Positions 45,478 through 56,059 of a stretch of 64,000 nt of DNA are shown one piece after another (position 1 is the first letter of the stretch; every line of letters starts with the position of its first letter). The translations under genes were made by a program, and so were the position numbers. The notes under the pieces were generated by a model, which worked only from the letters and a program-made list of their open reading frames with translations, was not told the origin of the DNA and ran no database searches. Source of the DNA: Iningainema tapete BLCC-T55 (GTDB lineage Bacteria > Cyanobacteriota > Cyanobacteriia > Cyanobacteriales > Nostocaceae); assembly GCF_014698965.1 (NCBI RefSeq), contig NZ_JACXAE010000072.1:124001-188000 (forward strand). Direction: 5' to 3'.

Positions 45478-46233
45478 ATGGCAGGACATAGTAAATGGGC
45501 AAATATTAAGCGTCAGAAGGCGGTGGTGGATGCAAAAAAGGGTAAAACATTCACCCAACTGTCTCGGGCGATTATTGTAGCAGCAAGAAATGGTGTACCA
45601 GATCCTGCAGGCAATTTTCAACTACGTACCGCAATTGATAAAGCCAAGGCAGCGGGTATTCCCAATGATAATATTGAACGGGCGATCGCCAAAGGATCTG
45701 GTACATTCTCCGGAGATGCTACTGTAGAAGAGATTCGTTACGAAGGTTATGGTCCTGGTGGTGTAGCAATTCTCATTGAAGCTCTTACAGATAATCGTAA
45801 CCGTACTGCTGCTGATTTGCGTGCTGCCTTTAGTAAAAACGGTGGAAATCTCGGTGAAACAGGTTGCGTTAGCTGGATGTTTGAGCAAAAGGGTGTTTGC
45901 ACAGTGCAGAGTGTGGTAGATGAAGAAAAGCTTTTAGAAGCATCGCTTGAAGGTAATGCCGAGTCTTATGAAATGACTGACGATGAGACAGCAGATGTAT
46001 ATACCTCCATCACAAATTTAGAAAACCTGAGTAAAACTCTTAAAGAAAAAGGTTTTCAAGTGACTGACGCAGAGTTACGCTGGATTCCTAGTAACTCGAT
46101 AGAAGTTACCGAGCCTGATATGGCGCGAATGCTACTCAAATTGATCGATACTTTAGAAGGCTTGGATGACGTGCAAAACGTCACCGCCAACTTTGACATG
46201 AATGAACAACTAATGACTATGAGTATGGCTTAG
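45478..46233 (+). CDS. YebC/PmpR-family DNA-binding or translation regulator
   Basis: The 251-residue protein begins [16 protein letters not shown], diagnostic of the YebC/TACO1 family. It has the [14 protein letters not shown] central motif and the domain order I-III (about 1-80, 85-160, 170-250). Members act as transcription factors or, as recently shown, help ribosomes at polyproline stretches. The end abuts the DhaL stop (46234), convergent. Confidence 0.95.
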   Translation: MAGHSKWANIKRQKAVVDAKKGKTFTQLSRAIIVAARNGVPDPAGNFQLRTAIDKAKAAGIPNDNIERAIAKGSGTFSGDATVEEIRYEGYGPGGVAILIEALTDNRNRTAADLRAAFSKNGGNLGETGCVSWMFEQKGVCTVQSVVDEEKLLEASLEGNAESYEMTDDETADVYTSITNLENLSKTLKEKGFQVTDAELRWIPSNSIEVTEPDMARMLLKLIDTLEGLDDVQNVTANFDMNEQLMTMSMA

Positions 46234-46866
46234 CTAAAGCTTAGTTTCCAGCACTTCTAACCCACTCTTTAACATTAAATAACATGAAGTCGCTCCTGGA
46301 TCTTGATGTCCTATGCTACGATCGCCCAAGTAGCTAGCCCGCCCTTTTTTGGCAACCATAGGGATAGTATCCTTCATCCCTAGTTCAGCTGCTACTACAG
46401 TAAGTTGCATCGCTTCGAGCATACCTTTACTTTCTACAACTGCTTGTTGGAAAGCTTTGACAGCAGGCGATAGGACATCAATCATAGTCTTATCGCCCAG
46501 TTGTGCTTTCCCACGCTGAATTACACCATCCAAACCTGCTTGAAGCATCGCTAGCATATCTTCTTCAGTCAATTCCTGTTTACCAGCTACATCTGTACTA
46601 GCGCGGAGAAAAAAAGTACCATAAAGAGGACCACTAGCACCCCCAACTGAGGAAATTAGTGTCATGCTGACGGTTTTCAAAATAGTACTGATGTCTTTGT
46701 CAGCAACAGTTGGTAATTGAGCGATCGCCTTTTTAAACCCTCTTTCCATATTAATACCGTGATCGGCATCACCAATCGCGGCGTCTAAATGCGTTAAGTA
46801 ATCTTTGTTCTGTTCTATTTGAACTGCAAAAGCTTGTAACCATTGTAAAATTTGTTCTTTTGTCAT
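46234..46866 (-). CDS. dhaL: Dihydroxyacetone kinase ADP/ATP-binding subunit DhaL
   Basis: The 210-residue protein has the DhaL nucleotide-site residues: IGDADHGINMERGF (Mg-chelating Asp cluster), VGGASGPLYGTFF, DKTMIDVLSPA and IGHQDPGATS near the end. Together with DhaK it phosphorylates dihydroxyacetone. It lies 7 bp after dhaK on the same strand. No PTS-type DhaM is in the cluster. Confidence 0.93.
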   Translation of the reverse strand: MTKEQILQWLQAFAVQIEQNKDYLTHLDAAIGDADHGINMERGFKKAIAQLPTVADKDISTILKTVSMTLISSVGGASGPLYGTFFLRASTDVAGKQELTEEDMLAMLQAGLDGVIQRGKAQLGDKTMIDVLSPAVKAFQQAVVESKGMLEAMQLTVVAAELGMKDTIPMVAKKGRASYLGDRSIGHQDPGATSCYLMLKSGLEVLETKL

Positions 46867-46873
46867 AGAGAAT

Positions 46874-47947
46874 CTAAATTCCCCAACGTAAACATGGTGT
46901 CTTCACAGGTGCATCCCATAATTGGAGCATTTCTTCATCTAGCTTGAGTAAAGTAATTGAGCAGCCTTGCATATCCAAAGAAGTAATATAAGGACCAATG
47001 AGGTTACGCACAATCTGTAATCCGTGCTTTTCACATACTTCTGCAAGTTGACGATACACGATATAAAGTTCGCTCAGGGGAGTTCCACCCATGCTATTTA
47101 CAAAAGCTAAAACTTTGTCACCCTGGGAAAAACTTGGATCGGTCAATTCTACATCTGCCCATTCACCTTTGTGTTCATCCCATTCTCTGACTGTACGATG
47201 GTAGGGCGCATCCTCTACAATAGCATTTACTAGCATTTCTGTAATTTCATCAGCAGATATAATGGTGATACGTTCCCGCCCTGGTTCACCATGAATACCA
47301 ATTCCCATTTCTACTTCGCTTACGCCTAATTCAAAAGTAGGTGTCATAATTGCTGGTACTGTACAAGAAGTCAGTGCCATCCCCATACTCCGCCCATTTT
47401 GATTTACCCGCCGACACAAATCAGCTACTCGTTGCAAATCATACCCTTGCTCTGCGGCTGCACCACAAATTTTTTCCGCTAACACTGTCGTTCCTACACC
47501 CCTGCGTCCTTGAGTATAAAGACTGTCTTTCACCGCTACATCGTCATCAATTAATATATTTAGCACCCGGATGCCTTCACTACGAGCCAACTCCGTTGCC
47601 ATTTCAAAGTTCATCACATCACCGCTATAATTCTTAACGATATAAAGGATACCAACTCCACCGTCTACCTGCTTAGCCGCTGCCAACATTTGATCGGGAG
47701 TAGGAGATGTAAAAACTTCACCAGGACAAGCTGCATCAAGCATTCCAATGCCGACAAATCCAGCGTGCATTGGTTCATGCCCACTACCACCCCCTGAAAT
47801 AATTGCTACCTTTCCTTGTAGTGGTGCATAAGTTCGGTGAACAAAAGTAGGGTGATAATTAACTGCGATCAGATCAGGATAAGCTGCCGCCATACCTTGT
47901 AAACTTTCATAAATAAAGTCTTCAGGCTTGTTGATCAGCTTTTTCAT
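46874..47947 (-). CDS. dhaK: Dihydroxyacetone kinase substrate-binding subunit DhaK
   Basis: The 357-residue protein has [15 protein letters not shown] and the His that forms the covalent hemiaminal with dihydroxyacetone in [12 protein letters not shown]. It precedes dhaL by 7 bp and follows def by only 1 bp, so def-dhaK-dhaL may be partly co-transcribed. The N-terminal [10 protein letters not shown] is typical. Confidence 0.93.
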   Translation of the reverse strand: MKKLINKPEDFIYESLQGMAAAYPDLIAVNYHPTFVHRTYAPLQGKVAIISGGGSGHEPMHAGFVGIGMLDAACPGEVFTSPTPDQMLAAAKQVDGGVGILYIVKNYSGDVMNFEMATELARSEGIRVLNILIDDDVAVKDSLYTQGRRGVGTTVLAEKICGAAAEQGYDLQRVADLCRRVNQNGRSMGMALTSCTVPAIMTPTFELGVSEVEMGIGIHGEPGRERITIISADEITEMLVNAIVEDAPYHRTVREWDEHKGEWADVELTDPSFSQGDKVLAFVNSMGGTPLSELYIVYRQLAEVCEKHGLQIVRNLIGPYITSLDMQGCSITLLKLDEEMLQLWDAPVKTPCLRWGI

Positions 47948-47948
47948 A

Positions 47949-48482
47949 TCAAGACTCCTGGGTAATAAGTTTTTGGTACTCCTGTTCAGTAATGATATCT
48001 AAAGTACTTTCCAACCGATCTAGAAAAACGATACCATCAAGATGATCGTGTTCGTGTTGAAAGATGCGAGCGACAAAATCGGTAAATGCGTGCTTTTGAG
48101 ATTTGCCATGACGATCTGTATATTCTACTTCAATTGCCGCAAATCTAGGCACAAAACCTCTAATCCCTGGAATACTTAAACAACCTTCCCAACCTTTAAC
48201 TATTTCGGTAGAATGAGCAATGATACGAGGATTAATCATCACCGTTGGTTCCATTTTTGGGGCGTGAGGATACCTGGGATTAGGACGTGAGGCAACAATA
48301 AATAAACGATCTTTCTCTCCTACTTGAGGCGCTGCGATCCCAACACCATTTGACTGAACTACCGTTGTCATTAAATTGTCAATTAGTATTTGAATACGCT
48401 CATCTTTGATATCCTCAATCATCAAAGCTTTTTGACGCAGTATAGGATTACCCAATTGAATAATTGGCAATAATTCAGGCAT
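47949..48482 (-). CDS. def: Peptide deformylase
   Basis: From ATG 48482 the protein has 177 residues. Motif 1 is [10 protein letters not shown], motif 2 EGCLSIPG (metal Cys) and motif 3 [10 protein letters not shown] (metal His pair and catalytic Glu). It removes the formyl group from nascent N-termini. An upstream in-frame ATG runs through repeat DNA and is rejected. Confidence 0.95.
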   Translation of the reverse strand: MPELLPIIQLGNPILRQKALMIEDIKDERIQILIDNLMTTVVQSNGVGIAAPQVGEKDRLFIVASRPNPRYPHAPKMEPTVMINPRIIAHSTEIVKGWEGCLSIPGIRGFVPRFAAIEVEYTDRHGKSQKHAFTDFVARIFQHEHDHLDGIVFLDRLESTLDIITEQEYQKLITQES

Positions 48483-48548
48483 AATACACACTCCAGCACT
48501 TAATTGGTATTGTAACAAATAGCAATCAGCAATCAGCAATTCCCAAAT

Positions 48549-49787
48549 CTAGCTTTCACGTTGCACTGGCAACGGTGCTGGTCTAATAAATACTTGCGAT
48601 TTTTGCCCATTTCGTTGTATTTGTATTTGTAAAGGGAAACCTATTTTACTGTTTTCTACTAATTTTTGCACGTCTACTATACTAGAAACGGGCTGATTAC
48701 TGATGCTTTCTATGACATCACCTGCTTTCAACCCAGCAGATGCGGCGGGAGAACTAGGGACAACATTTATCAATAACACTCCCTTATCTGCTGCTAAATT
48801 AACCCCAGTTCGAGAATTTACTTTTTCCTTAACCTCATTTGTCAGTGTTACCATCTGAATACCTAAATAAGGATGATCAACCTTTCCTTTGGTAATTAAT
48901 TCCTGAGCTATTCGTTGCGCAGTTTTGATCGGAATCGCAAATCCTATGCCTTGCGCCCCACGGATTATAGCAGTATTCATGCCAATTACTTCACCACGAG
49001 CATTGAGCAGTGGTCCACCAGAGTTACCAGGATTAATTGCCGCATCGGTTTGAAGGTAATCAACACGCTTATCGTTAGCACCAATATCACTGCTAGAACG
49101 ACCTGTAGCGCTGATAATACCAGAAGTAACGGTATTATCTAAACCTAAAGGATTACCAATGGCAATCACTGCTTCACCAGGTTGTAAAATTTCTGAATTC
49201 CCTAAAGCCACAATTGGCAAGTTATTTGCATCAATTTTGATCACAGCAACGTCCGTAACTGGATCTTCACCTTGTACCTTGCCATCAAACGTGCGACCAT
49301 CTTTTAATTTTACAGTTACAATGTCAGCACCATTTACCACATGAGCATTAGTCAAAATTTGACCGTTAGCATTGATAATAAATCCAGAACCACTTCCCCG
49401 CTCTAGCCGCTGTCTAGGCTGTGAAGAGCCGCGTCCAAAAAATCTCCGTAATGGTTCATCTAGTTCTTCTGGCGTCTGGGAGATGACAGTTTTAGCATCA
49501 ATACGCACTACCGCAGAGCCTACCTTTTGTACTACTCCAACTACAAAATTAGGATCTCCCTTGCCAGCAGCAATAATCGGTGGTGGTGCCAGTTGGGGAT
49601 TTGTTTGTACTACAGTCTGGGGTTGTAGAGGATCGGTAGTATCAAATTTTTTTGCTTCCAGAGTATTGGCAAGCATAGAGCAACCCCCAAGATAGGTTAC
49701 TACTAAACCTTGAAATAGAACGAAACTAATTTTAGTGGTAAATGTACGTAGTGATGAGGTAATGGGATGATGGTTAGTGAGCTTCAT
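48549..49787 (-). CDS. HtrA/Deg-family serine protease with PDZ domain
   Basis: The 412-residue protein has a signal or anchor (about 15-38), a trypsin-like domain with the triad His in TNAHVV, Asp in VTDVAVIKI and Ser in NPGNSGGPL, and one C-terminal PDZ domain (about 310-400). Cyanobacterial HtrA, HhoA and HhoB share this one-PDZ layout; I cannot choose between them. It degrades or refolds damaged periplasmic and thylakoid-lumen proteins. It lies divergent from dnaA. Confidence 0.93.
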   Translation of the reverse strand: MKLTNHHPITSSLRTFTTKISFVLFQGLVVTYLGGCSMLANTLEAKKFDTTDPLQPQTVVQTNPQLAPPPIIAAGKGDPNFVVGVVQKVGSAVVRIDAKTVISQTPEELDEPLRRFFGRGSSQPRQRLERGSGSGFIINANGQILTNAHVVNGADIVTVKLKDGRTFDGKVQGEDPVTDVAVIKIDANNLPIVALGNSEILQPGEAVIAIGNPLGLDNTVTSGIISATGRSSSDIGANDKRVDYLQTDAAINPGNSGGPLLNARGEVIGMNTAIIRGAQGIGFAIPIKTAQRIAQELITKGKVDHPYLGIQMVTLTNEVKEKVNSRTGVNLAADKGVLLINVVPSSPAASAGLKAGDVIESISNQPVSSIVDVQKLVENSKIGFPLQIQIQRNGQKSQVFIRPAPLPVQRES

Positions 49788-49952
49788 GTATTTTTATTTC
49801 TACGTGTGAATTGTGGTGGTAGGATATTGGCTACTAGGAGAGTCTCGGAATAATTAACTCAAAAGATAGTTTCACACTTTGTGAACTAGTTTGTTAAATT
49901 GGTGCAAGCTTATCTCCTTTATTGTGACGATTATGGGCAAAGGTGGTAAATT

Positions 49953-51329
49953 ATGGAAATTACCATAGATAATCTGTGGACTCAGGTACTAGAGCGCTTA
50001 CAAGTAGAGCTATCTCGTCCCACCTTTGAAACTTGGATTAAAACCGCTAGTGCGGAAAGACTGGAAAACAACTGTTTAGTAATTCGTACCCCTAATCCCT
50101 TTGCACGCAATTGGTTACAAAAGTATTACATTAAGACTATTGCGAATGTAGTGCAAGACATTATTGGTTATCCTGTAGAAATTTACTTAACAGTTGCTTC
50201 ATTTGAAGAAGATTTTCAATTAAATGAACAAGAAGCTAATTGGGGAACACCTACTCCAAACAAGAATGTTGATCTACCCAAAAATCGACCAATAAGTTCT
50301 AATTTAAACATAAAATATGTATTTTCTCGCTTTGTGGTAGGTGCAAACAATCGGATGGCTCATGCTGCTGCTTTGGCAGTTGCCGAATCTCCAGGCAGAG
50401 AATTTAATCCGTTGTTTTTGTGTGGTGGTGTTGGTTTAGGTAAAACTCACCTCATGCAGGCGATCGGACATTATCGCTTAGAAATTTGTCCTAATTCAAA
50501 AATATTTTATGTCTCTACCGAGCAGTTTACGAATGATTTAATTACTGCCATTCGTAAAGATAGTATGCAAAGTTTTCGCGAACATTACCGTGCTGCTGAT
50601 GTAATTTTAGTGGATGATATTCAATTTATTGAGGGTAAAGAATACACCCAAGAAGAGTTTTTTCATACTTTTAATACATTACATGAAGCAGGTAAGCAGG
50701 TTGTCATAGCATCAGATCGTCCTCCTAATCAAATACCGAGATTACAAGCAAGATTATCTTCACGGTTTTCTATGGGTTTAATTGCTGATATTCAACCTCC
50801 TGATTTAGAAACTAGAATGGCAATTTTACAGAAGAAAGCTGAGTACGAAAATATTCGTCTACCTAGAGACGTAATTGAGTATATTGCCTCTAATTATACA
50901 TCAAATATCCGTGAGTTGGAAGGAGCTTTAATTCGCGCTCTTGCCTATATTTCTATTTGGGGTTTACCAATGACGGTAGAAAACATTACGCCAGTACTAG
51001 AACCGCCAAGAGAGAAGGTAGAGGCAACCCCAGAAGTAATTTTAACGATTATCGCTGATGCTTTTGGTGTTTCAATTGAAGACCTTAAAAGTAATTCACG
51101 TCGTCGAGAAATTAGTTGGGCGCGTCAAATCGGTATGTATTTAATGCGGCATCACACGGATTTGAGTTTGCCGAGAATAGGAGAGGAATTTGGTGGTAAA
51201 GATCACACAACTGTAATCTACAGCTGTGAAAAAATAACTCAACTGCGAGAAACTGATTCTGGCTTAACAGAAACTTTGCGTTCCTTGAGCGATCGCATCT
51301 CCATGACTAGTAATCCGAAAAGACCTTAA
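49953..51329 (+). CDS. dnaA: Chromosomal replication initiator DnaA
   Basis: The 458-residue protein has domain I (about 1-85), a short domain II linker, domain III AAA+ (Walker [14 protein letters not shown], Walker [14 protein letters not shown]) and the domain IV DNA-binding signature [11 protein letters not shown]. It binds DnaA boxes and melts the origin. The downstream intergenic region is full of such boxes, followed by dnaN. Confidence 0.97.
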   Translation: MEITIDNLWTQVLERLQVELSRPTFETWIKTASAERLENNCLVIRTPNPFARNWLQKYYIKTIANVVQDIIGYPVEIYLTVASFEEDFQLNEQEANWGTPTPNKNVDLPKNRPISSNLNIKYVFSRFVVGANNRMAHAAALAVAESPGREFNPLFLCGGVGLGKTHLMQAIGHYRLEICPNSKIFYVSTEQFTNDLITAIRKDSMQSFREHYRAADVILVDDIQFIEGKEYTQEEFFHTFNTLHEAGKQVVIASDRPPNQIPRLQARLSSRFSMGLIADIQPPDLETRMAILQKKAEYENIRLPRDVIEYIASNYTSNIRELEGALIRALAYISIWGLPMTVENITPVLEPPREKVEATPEVILTIIADAFGVSIEDLKSNSRRREISWARQIGMYLMRHHTDLSLPRIGEEFGGKDHTTVIYSCEKITQLRETDSGLTETLRSLSDRISMTSNPKRP

Positions 51330-51698
51330 AATATTAAGTAAACTATAAATTTTTTTTAAGATAAAGTTAGATTGTGGAAAAAGCTTAATTTTTTGTGGAA
51401 AACTACTAAAACTGCTGTGGAAAACTATAGGTTTTTAGTGGAAAACTCTACTAAGTACAAATACTCTGTGGATAAGTAACCAAGTTTTTCCACACTTTTT
51501 CCACAGAAATTAACACGTAAAACCCAATAAATAAGAGAAACGTCCAACATTTTCCACAATTTCCACAGAGACTACTACTATAAATAAAATAATTAATTAT
51601 TTAATAGTAGTCGCAGGACAAAAAAACGCAAAACCAGAATACTGCGACGAAGACCAAAAACCTGCTAACATAGCGAACGCACAAGCTGAATCGCCAAT
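51330..51698. other. Putative replication origin (oriC), dnaA-dnaN interval
   Basis: Perfect TTTTCCACA-type boxes are at 51373-51381, 51394-51402 and 51416-51424 (minus orientation), a perfect TTATCCACA box at 51467-51475 (minus), and plus-orientation boxes at 51486-51494, 51497-51505 and 51550-51558. One-mismatch versions are at 51437-51445 and 51559-51567. The five left boxes face the four right ones. An AT-rich tract (about 51578-51604), flanked by GACTACTA (51570-51577) and TAGTAGTC (51605-51612), is a candidate unwinding element. Confidence 0.85.
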
Positions 51699-52877
51699 AT
51701 GAAATTAGTTTGCACCCAAAGTGAACTCAGTACCAACTTATCTCTTACTAGCCGCGCTGTACCTTCACGCCCAACCCACCCAATACTAGCTAACGTGTTG
51801 TTACACGCAGATGCAGAGACTAACCTGGTTAGCTTAACGGCATTTGATCTCAGCTTGGGTATTCGTACTAGCTTTAGCGCTGAAGTTTTAAACTCAGGGA
51901 CAGTTGCTATTCCTGCCAAGTTGCTTAATGACATTACGTCTCGTCTTCCTGAAGGAGAAATCACTTTAGAGGATGAATCAGGAAACCAGGATAATTCAGT
52001 GGGTGCAGAAGGTTTAATTGTCACACTTACACCAAAAAGCGGGCGTTATCAAGTAAGAGCGATGGGAGCCGAAGATTTTCCCGAATTACCTGTCATCGAA
52101 GATGCTCAAGTAGTTTATCTTCCTGGGGGGGCGCTCATAGAAGGATTGCGGGGTTCATTGTTTGCTACCAGTGCAGATGAAACTAAGCAAGTACTTACTG
52201 GAGTACATTTAACAGTAAAACAAGATACATTAGAATTTGCAGCTACTGATGGGCATCGCTTGGCAGTAGTAGAAACTACGAACGAAAGTTCAGACGCAGA
52301 AGAAGCAGGAGCAGAAATTGCGCCTATAGAGGTAACAGTACCAGCCAGAGCATTGAGAGAATTAGAGCGGATGTTAGCTCATAGCTCAGATTCAGATCAA
52401 CTAGTAGCTTTACAATTCGATCAAGGTCAAGTTGTTTTTGAATGGCAGAATCAAAGGTTGACTAGTCGTACTTTAGAAGGGCAATATCCTGCTTATCATC
52501 AACTTATACCTCGTCAGTTTCAAAGAGAATTGATTTTAGATCGCAAACAGTTAGTGAGTGCTTTAGAACGAATTGCTGTATTAGCAGATCAGAAAAATAA
52601 TCTTGTTAAGATGAGTATAGAGAGCGAGGCTCAAGAAGTTACTTTATCTTGTGAATCTCAAGATGTGGGTAGTGGTAGAGAAACAATTTCAGCCCAAATA
52701 TTAGGAGAAGATATAGAAATCGCTTTCAATATTAAATATTTGATGGAAGGTTTAAAAACTTTACCTTCTACGGAAATTCAAATGCAGTTGAATACAAATT
52801 TAACTCCTGTGATTTTCACTCCCTTGGGCGGTGTGAAGATGACTTATTTAGCTATGCCTGTTCAATTGAGAAATTAG
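51699..52877 (+). CDS. dnaN: DNA polymerase III beta clamp
   Basis: The 392-residue protein has the three clamp domains (about 1-120, 130-255, 262-392), beginning MKLVCTQSELSTNLS and ending with the conserved YLAMPVQLR (the usual MPMRL-type tail). A hydrophilic insert occurs near residues 88-105. It is the sliding clamp and sits immediately after the origin region. Confidence 0.96.
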   Translation: MKLVCTQSELSTNLSLTSRAVPSRPTHPILANVLLHADAETNLVSLTAFDLSLGIRTSFSAEVLNSGTVAIPAKLLNDITSRLPEGEITLEDESGNQDNSVGAEGLIVTLTPKSGRYQVRAMGAEDFPELPVIEDAQVVYLPGGALIEGLRGSLFATSADETKQVLTGVHLTVKQDTLEFAATDGHRLAVVETTNESSDAEEAGAEIAPIEVTVPARALRELERMLAHSSDSDQLVALQFDQGQVVFEWQNQRLTSRTLEGQYPAYHQLIPRQFQRELILDRKQLVSALERIAVLADQKNNLVKMSIESEAQEVTLSCESQDVGSGRETISAQILGEDIEIAFNIKYLMEGLKTLPSTEIQMQLNTNLTPVIFTPLGGVKMTYLAMPVQLRN

Positions 52878-52922
52878 ATTGTATATTAGTCCAGAAAAGA
52901 ATTTCTGGGCTAATAAATGAAA

Positions 52923-52950
52923 CAGAGACGCCCCACCGGGGCGTCTCTAC
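52923..52950. repeat. Dispersed palindrome, copy 7, supplying the ArsA-like gene's stop
   Basis: CAGAGACGCCCC and GGGGCGTCTCTAC arms. The TAG stop of the minus-strand gene (52947-52949) is inside the arm. Confidence 0.9.
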
Positions 52951-54134
52951 ACCCTTGTACCTTCAGCAAAACGGATTTTGAGATAGTCTTCTTCCATTTT
53001 TGCCCCTACAGGTTGGAGTGCTGCTAAAGCTTGTGGTAAAACTAAATTACGTCGATGGTTACCAATCGTAACATTTAATTCATCACCTGTTTTACTCAGT
53101 TGAATCTGGTTTTTGGGAATACCAGGTAAATAAAGCTCTAAGCTATATTGATCTTTATCTTGAACAACTTTAATAGTGGTTTCTTTGTAATAAACCTGAG
53201 TGGGATCTTCGTCTTTGTACAGTGTTTCCTTTAGTCTTTCTAGGGCAGCTAAACCGCACATTTCCTCTGAGAATAGGGGAACCTCTTTCACAGTTAATGG
53301 GTGGAAGTTTTCATGAATTTCCTGTCGATATTGCTGCTGATTCTCTTTCCAACGCTGGAAAAATGGATCTTGAACTTCGTTGGGAATAATACGATTGGCT
53401 ACTACTAAATCTGTTGCAACATTATACAAACTTAGATATGCATGGGCGCGAAGAGACTCTTTAATCACCATCTTTTCTGGATTGGTGACAAGACGCACAG
53501 AAGTTTGAGTGTTGTCAGTTAAGACTTTTTCCAAAGCTTCAATTTGTTGATAAAATTCATAAGGAGCATCCATTACTTCTTTGTCTGGTAGAGAGAAACC
53601 AGCAATGGGTTTAAAAAAAGGTTCTACTAAAGGTCTAAGTGCAACTGAGATGTTTTGAAATGGTTTATAAAAACGGCGCATGTACCAGCCGCTTACTTCT
53701 GGTAGACTCAACAGACGCAATGCTGTTCCAGTGGGTGCTGAGTCGATAATCAGTACATCAAAATCGCCTTCGTCATAATGGCGTTTCATTCTTACCAAGC
53801 CAAAAATCTCATCCATGCCCGGTAGAATCGCCAGTTCCTCTGCCTGTACCCCGTCTAAACCCCGCGCTTGTAAAACTTGAGTGATGTAACGCTTTACAGC
53901 ACCCCAGTTTCCCTCTAGTTCTTGCAGGGCATCTAGTTCTGCACCCCACAAATTTGGGCGAATTTGTTTCGGATTGTGTCCTAATTCTAAGTCAAAACTG
54001 TCAGCTAGAGAGTGGGCGGGATCTGTACTCAATACTAGAGTACGATAACCCAGTTCTGCACAACGGAGTCCAGTGGCTGCGGCTACAGAGGTTTTTCCTA
54101 CACCACCTTTACCTGTCATTAAAATTACACGCAT
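52947..54134 (-). CDS. ArsA/GET3-family ATPase with C-terminal HSP20-like domain
   Basis: The 395-residue protein starts [16 protein letters not shown] (deviant Walker A with signature Lys), has [11 protein letters not shown] (switch I) and [17 protein letters not shown] (switch II). The C-terminal 75 residues ([18 protein letters not shown]...[10 protein letters not shown]) look like an alpha-crystallin/HSP20-type fold, as in plant and cyanobacterial GET3-like proteins. Likely role: handling of tail-anchored or client proteins rather than arsenite export, since no ArsB is nearby. Confidence 0.9.
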   Translation of the reverse strand: MRVILMTGKGGVGKTSVAAATGLRCAELGYRTLVLSTDPAHSLADSFDLELGHNPKQIRPNLWGAELDALQELEGNWGAVKRYITQVLQARGLDGVQAEELAILPGMDEIFGLVRMKRHYDEGDFDVLIIDSAPTGTALRLLSLPEVSGWYMRRFYKPFQNISVALRPLVEPFFKPIAGFSLPDKEVMDAPYEFYQQIEALEKVLTDNTQTSVRLVTNPEKMVIKESLRAHAYLSLYNVATDLVVANRIIPNEVQDPFFQRWKENQQQYRQEIHENFHPLTVKEVPLFSEEMCGLAALERLKETLYKDEDPTQVYYKETTIKVVQDKDQYSLELYLPGIPKNQIQLSKTGDELNVTIGNHRRNLVLPQALAALQPVGAKMEEDYLKIRFAEGTRV

Positions 54135-54188
54135 GGATGCTTTTGTCCTGTGTGAGAAGTTTTTACATTTATTTACATTATCGAATGT

Positions 54189-54566
54189 TTAAGCAAAGAA
54201 ATGTTGTTTCAGCACGTCCAAGCGTGAACAATTCCAATAATCTATATGAGAAACAATCAATCCAACTGAGTCGAGGCGTAATTCGCTCCAGCCAGGAATG
54301 GAAATACGCGGTTTCCAAGGAAGGGGAGTATTCCAACTCAGTGTCCACTTGGTTTTAATTGTGTCTCCTTGTCGTTGAATGTCGTGCAAGTCCATTTTCG
54401 GATCTAGAAAAAAAGTCTCAATGAATTTAATCATTTGCTTGTAGCGCTCGACACCACGGAACTTGTTGAGCGGATCTTGAAAATAAACCTCTTGAGCGTA
54501 GATGCTGTAAGTCTGATTAACGGGGAATCTCTGATAGTCATCTTTCAGAGTTTGAATGATGTCCAT
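54189..54566 (-). CDS. DUF2358 family protein
   Basis: The 125-residue protein begins IIQTLKDDYQRFPVNQTYSIYA and has FQDPLNKFRGVERY and HIDYWNCSRLDVL, diagnostic of DUF2358, an NTF2-like family of cyanobacteria and plastids. The function is unknown. It is 54 bp downstream of... in order, it precedes the ArsA-like gene on the same strand and may be co-transcribed with it and with the 54584-55147 gene. Confidence 0.85.
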   Translation of the reverse strand: MDIIQTLKDDYQRFPVNQTYSIYAQEVYFQDPLNKFRGVERYKQMIKFIETFFLDPKMDLHDIQRQGDTIKTKWTLSWNTPLPWKPRISIPGWSELRLDSVGLIVSHIDYWNCSRLDVLKQHFFA

Positions 54567-54583
54567 GTCTTTATTACCAATTA

Positions 54584-55147
54584 TTAAGTTTCATCCCAAA
54601 GGCGTTCTAGTTGACGTCGCCAAGCTGCTAAAACTTCTTCTTGCGCTTCAGGGGTTTGATCTGAATCACCCATCAATCCTTCTGCATAGAAGCGATCAAG
54701 GTTTTGCATTGTAGCTTGTAATGATTGACCTTGCTGTTTTGCTGCTATAATTATTTGCCGCACACGGCTTTCTACTAACCGATTAAAGACTTTATCTAAC
54801 CCGGCTTCGTAGAAAGAAATCAGTCGAGCGATCGCCGAGCGAAAATCTTCCACCACCAAACTATTGCTGTTATGCTGAAATACACCCCACACTACACCTT
54901 GATGCAAAGCGTAACGTACCTCTTGAGTTTCATCAAAATTAGCTTCCATGAACTGTTCTAAGAATGGCAGAGCTTCTTGTTCAGGTACTATTGGTATTAA
55001 AATTCGCAGCCAAGTGTCATCTTCCGAAAGCATGACTAATAGACGGAAAGCAGGAGCTTCTACTTGCCAAGAACCTGGTGCGATCCGATTGACTGATGCT
55101 GCATCAAATAAATCTGTGAGTGCATCTGCTATTTCTTGTGGTTTCAT
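54584..55147 (-). CDS. Conserved cyanobacterial protein of unknown function
   Basis: The 187-residue soluble protein has an N-terminal alpha/beta half (ADALTDLFDAASVNRIAPGSW, YbjN/chaperone-like appearance) and a helical C-terminus rich in Gln, Arg and Glu. No catalytic motif is visible. It lies 17 bp upstream of the DUF2358 gene, same strand, suggesting an operon. Resemblance to CesT/YbjN folds is only a visual impression. Confidence 0.65.
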   Translation of the reverse strand: MKPQEIADALTDLFDAASVNRIAPGSWQVEAPAFRLLVMLSEDDTWLRILIPIVPEQEALPFLEQFMEANFDETQEVRYALHQGVVWGVFQHNSNSLVVEDFRSAIARLISFYEAGLDKVFNRLVESRVRQIIIAAKQQGQSLQATMQNLDRFYAEGLMGDSDQTPEAQEEVLAAWRRQLERLWDET

Positions 55148-55201
55148 AGTCTTTTTTTATGCTTATTGCCTCTAGCGTAACGCTTAGAGGTAGCATTGAT
55201 C

Positions 55202-55648
55202 TCAGCTAATTTCTCGCCACTCCCGCGCATTTACAAACTGGGATAAATGACCTACATTAGTTGTGGCAACTACCACTGCGTCACCCTCCGTTTCTACCAG
55301 TGTAGCTTGCGCCGCTAAAATCACATCTCCGTCTAGCGCCTTAGGATCTGCTGTAGGGATTCCCCTTTGTCGTGCTTGCGCCCAGAATTCAGCTGCTTGC
55401 AGCATCATAGCTGTATTCAAAGGCAAATATTCCAGCGTTACTTTGAATTCATTCAGCCGCTTGATACCCGCTAGTTTATTTACTCGTATTAACTCTCGCC
55501 GCACCTCGTAGTCTATTATTTCTGGTAAAATTATCCTATAGCCCTTGGACTGTAAAGATAACACCCAGCACCGACATTCCGTGTTGAGAGGTGAAGCCTT
55601 GGGATTGGTTAATATTCCCAACGGACCAGAATCTAATAAAACTATCAT
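55202..55648 (-). CDS. PIN-domain toxin (VapC-like)
   Basis: The 148-residue protein has the PIN acidic residues: Asp in VLLDSGPLG, Glu in IDYEVRREL, Asp in KALDGDVILAA and a late Asp in TTNVGHLSQF context (T-T-N in place of T-x-D/N). PIN toxins cleave RNA. Its start overlaps the upstream partner gene by four bases, the usual toxin-antitoxin arrangement. Confidence 0.85.
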   Translation of the reverse strand: MIVLLDSGPLGILTNPKASPLNTECRCWVLSLQSKGYRIILPEIIDYEVRRELIRVNKLAGIKRLNEFKVTLEYLPLNTAMMLQAAEFWAQARQRGIPTADPKALDGDVILAAQATLVETEGDAVVVATTNVGHLSQFVNAREWREIS

Positions 55649-55998
55649 TTTTGTGGAAACAGTGGTCGATTTGAGAGACGATCTTCATCTAATGCTTTTT
55701 GCAAATATTCAAAAGTTTCTCGCTGCTCCTCTTCATCGTATTCTTCATCCCACCTACGGAACATTTCATCTAAATCTTTCAATCTCTGTTGTTTCTCAGC
55801 TTCAGTTAATTTGGTTCGTACATGTGAACCACTTTGCCCAGTCGTAGTAGGCGCTTCTCTCTTGGCATTGTTCTCAATCAAATCAGCAATTTCCTGCAAA
55901 AGGCTGGTTTTCATTGCACTCAATCGCGCATCAACCACTGTGGCAATTAAATCCTTTAGTTCTTCTACTGTTATAGATGCTACTTGTTTATCTGTCAT
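55645..55998 (-). CDS. Probable antitoxin partner of the PIN toxin
   Basis: The 117-residue, highly charged protein (Glu/Asp/Lys-rich, mostly helical) begins MTDKQVASITVEELKDLI and ends DRLSNRPLFPQK. It has no recognised DNA-binding fold but the size, charge and four-base overlap with the PIN gene fit an antitoxin. ATG 55998 is preferred; a GTG two codons earlier is possible. Confidence 0.7.
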   Translation of the reverse strand: MTDKQVASITVEELKDLIATVVDARLSAMKTSLLQEIADLIENNAKREAPTTTGQSGSHVRTKLTEAEKQQRLKDLDEMFRRWDEEYDEEEQRETFEYLQKALDEDRLSNRPLFPQK

Positions 55999-56059
55999 TT
56001 TCACTCACCCTTTCTAGGAATTATTACATTATCTTAGCGAATAAGCAAAATATGAGATT

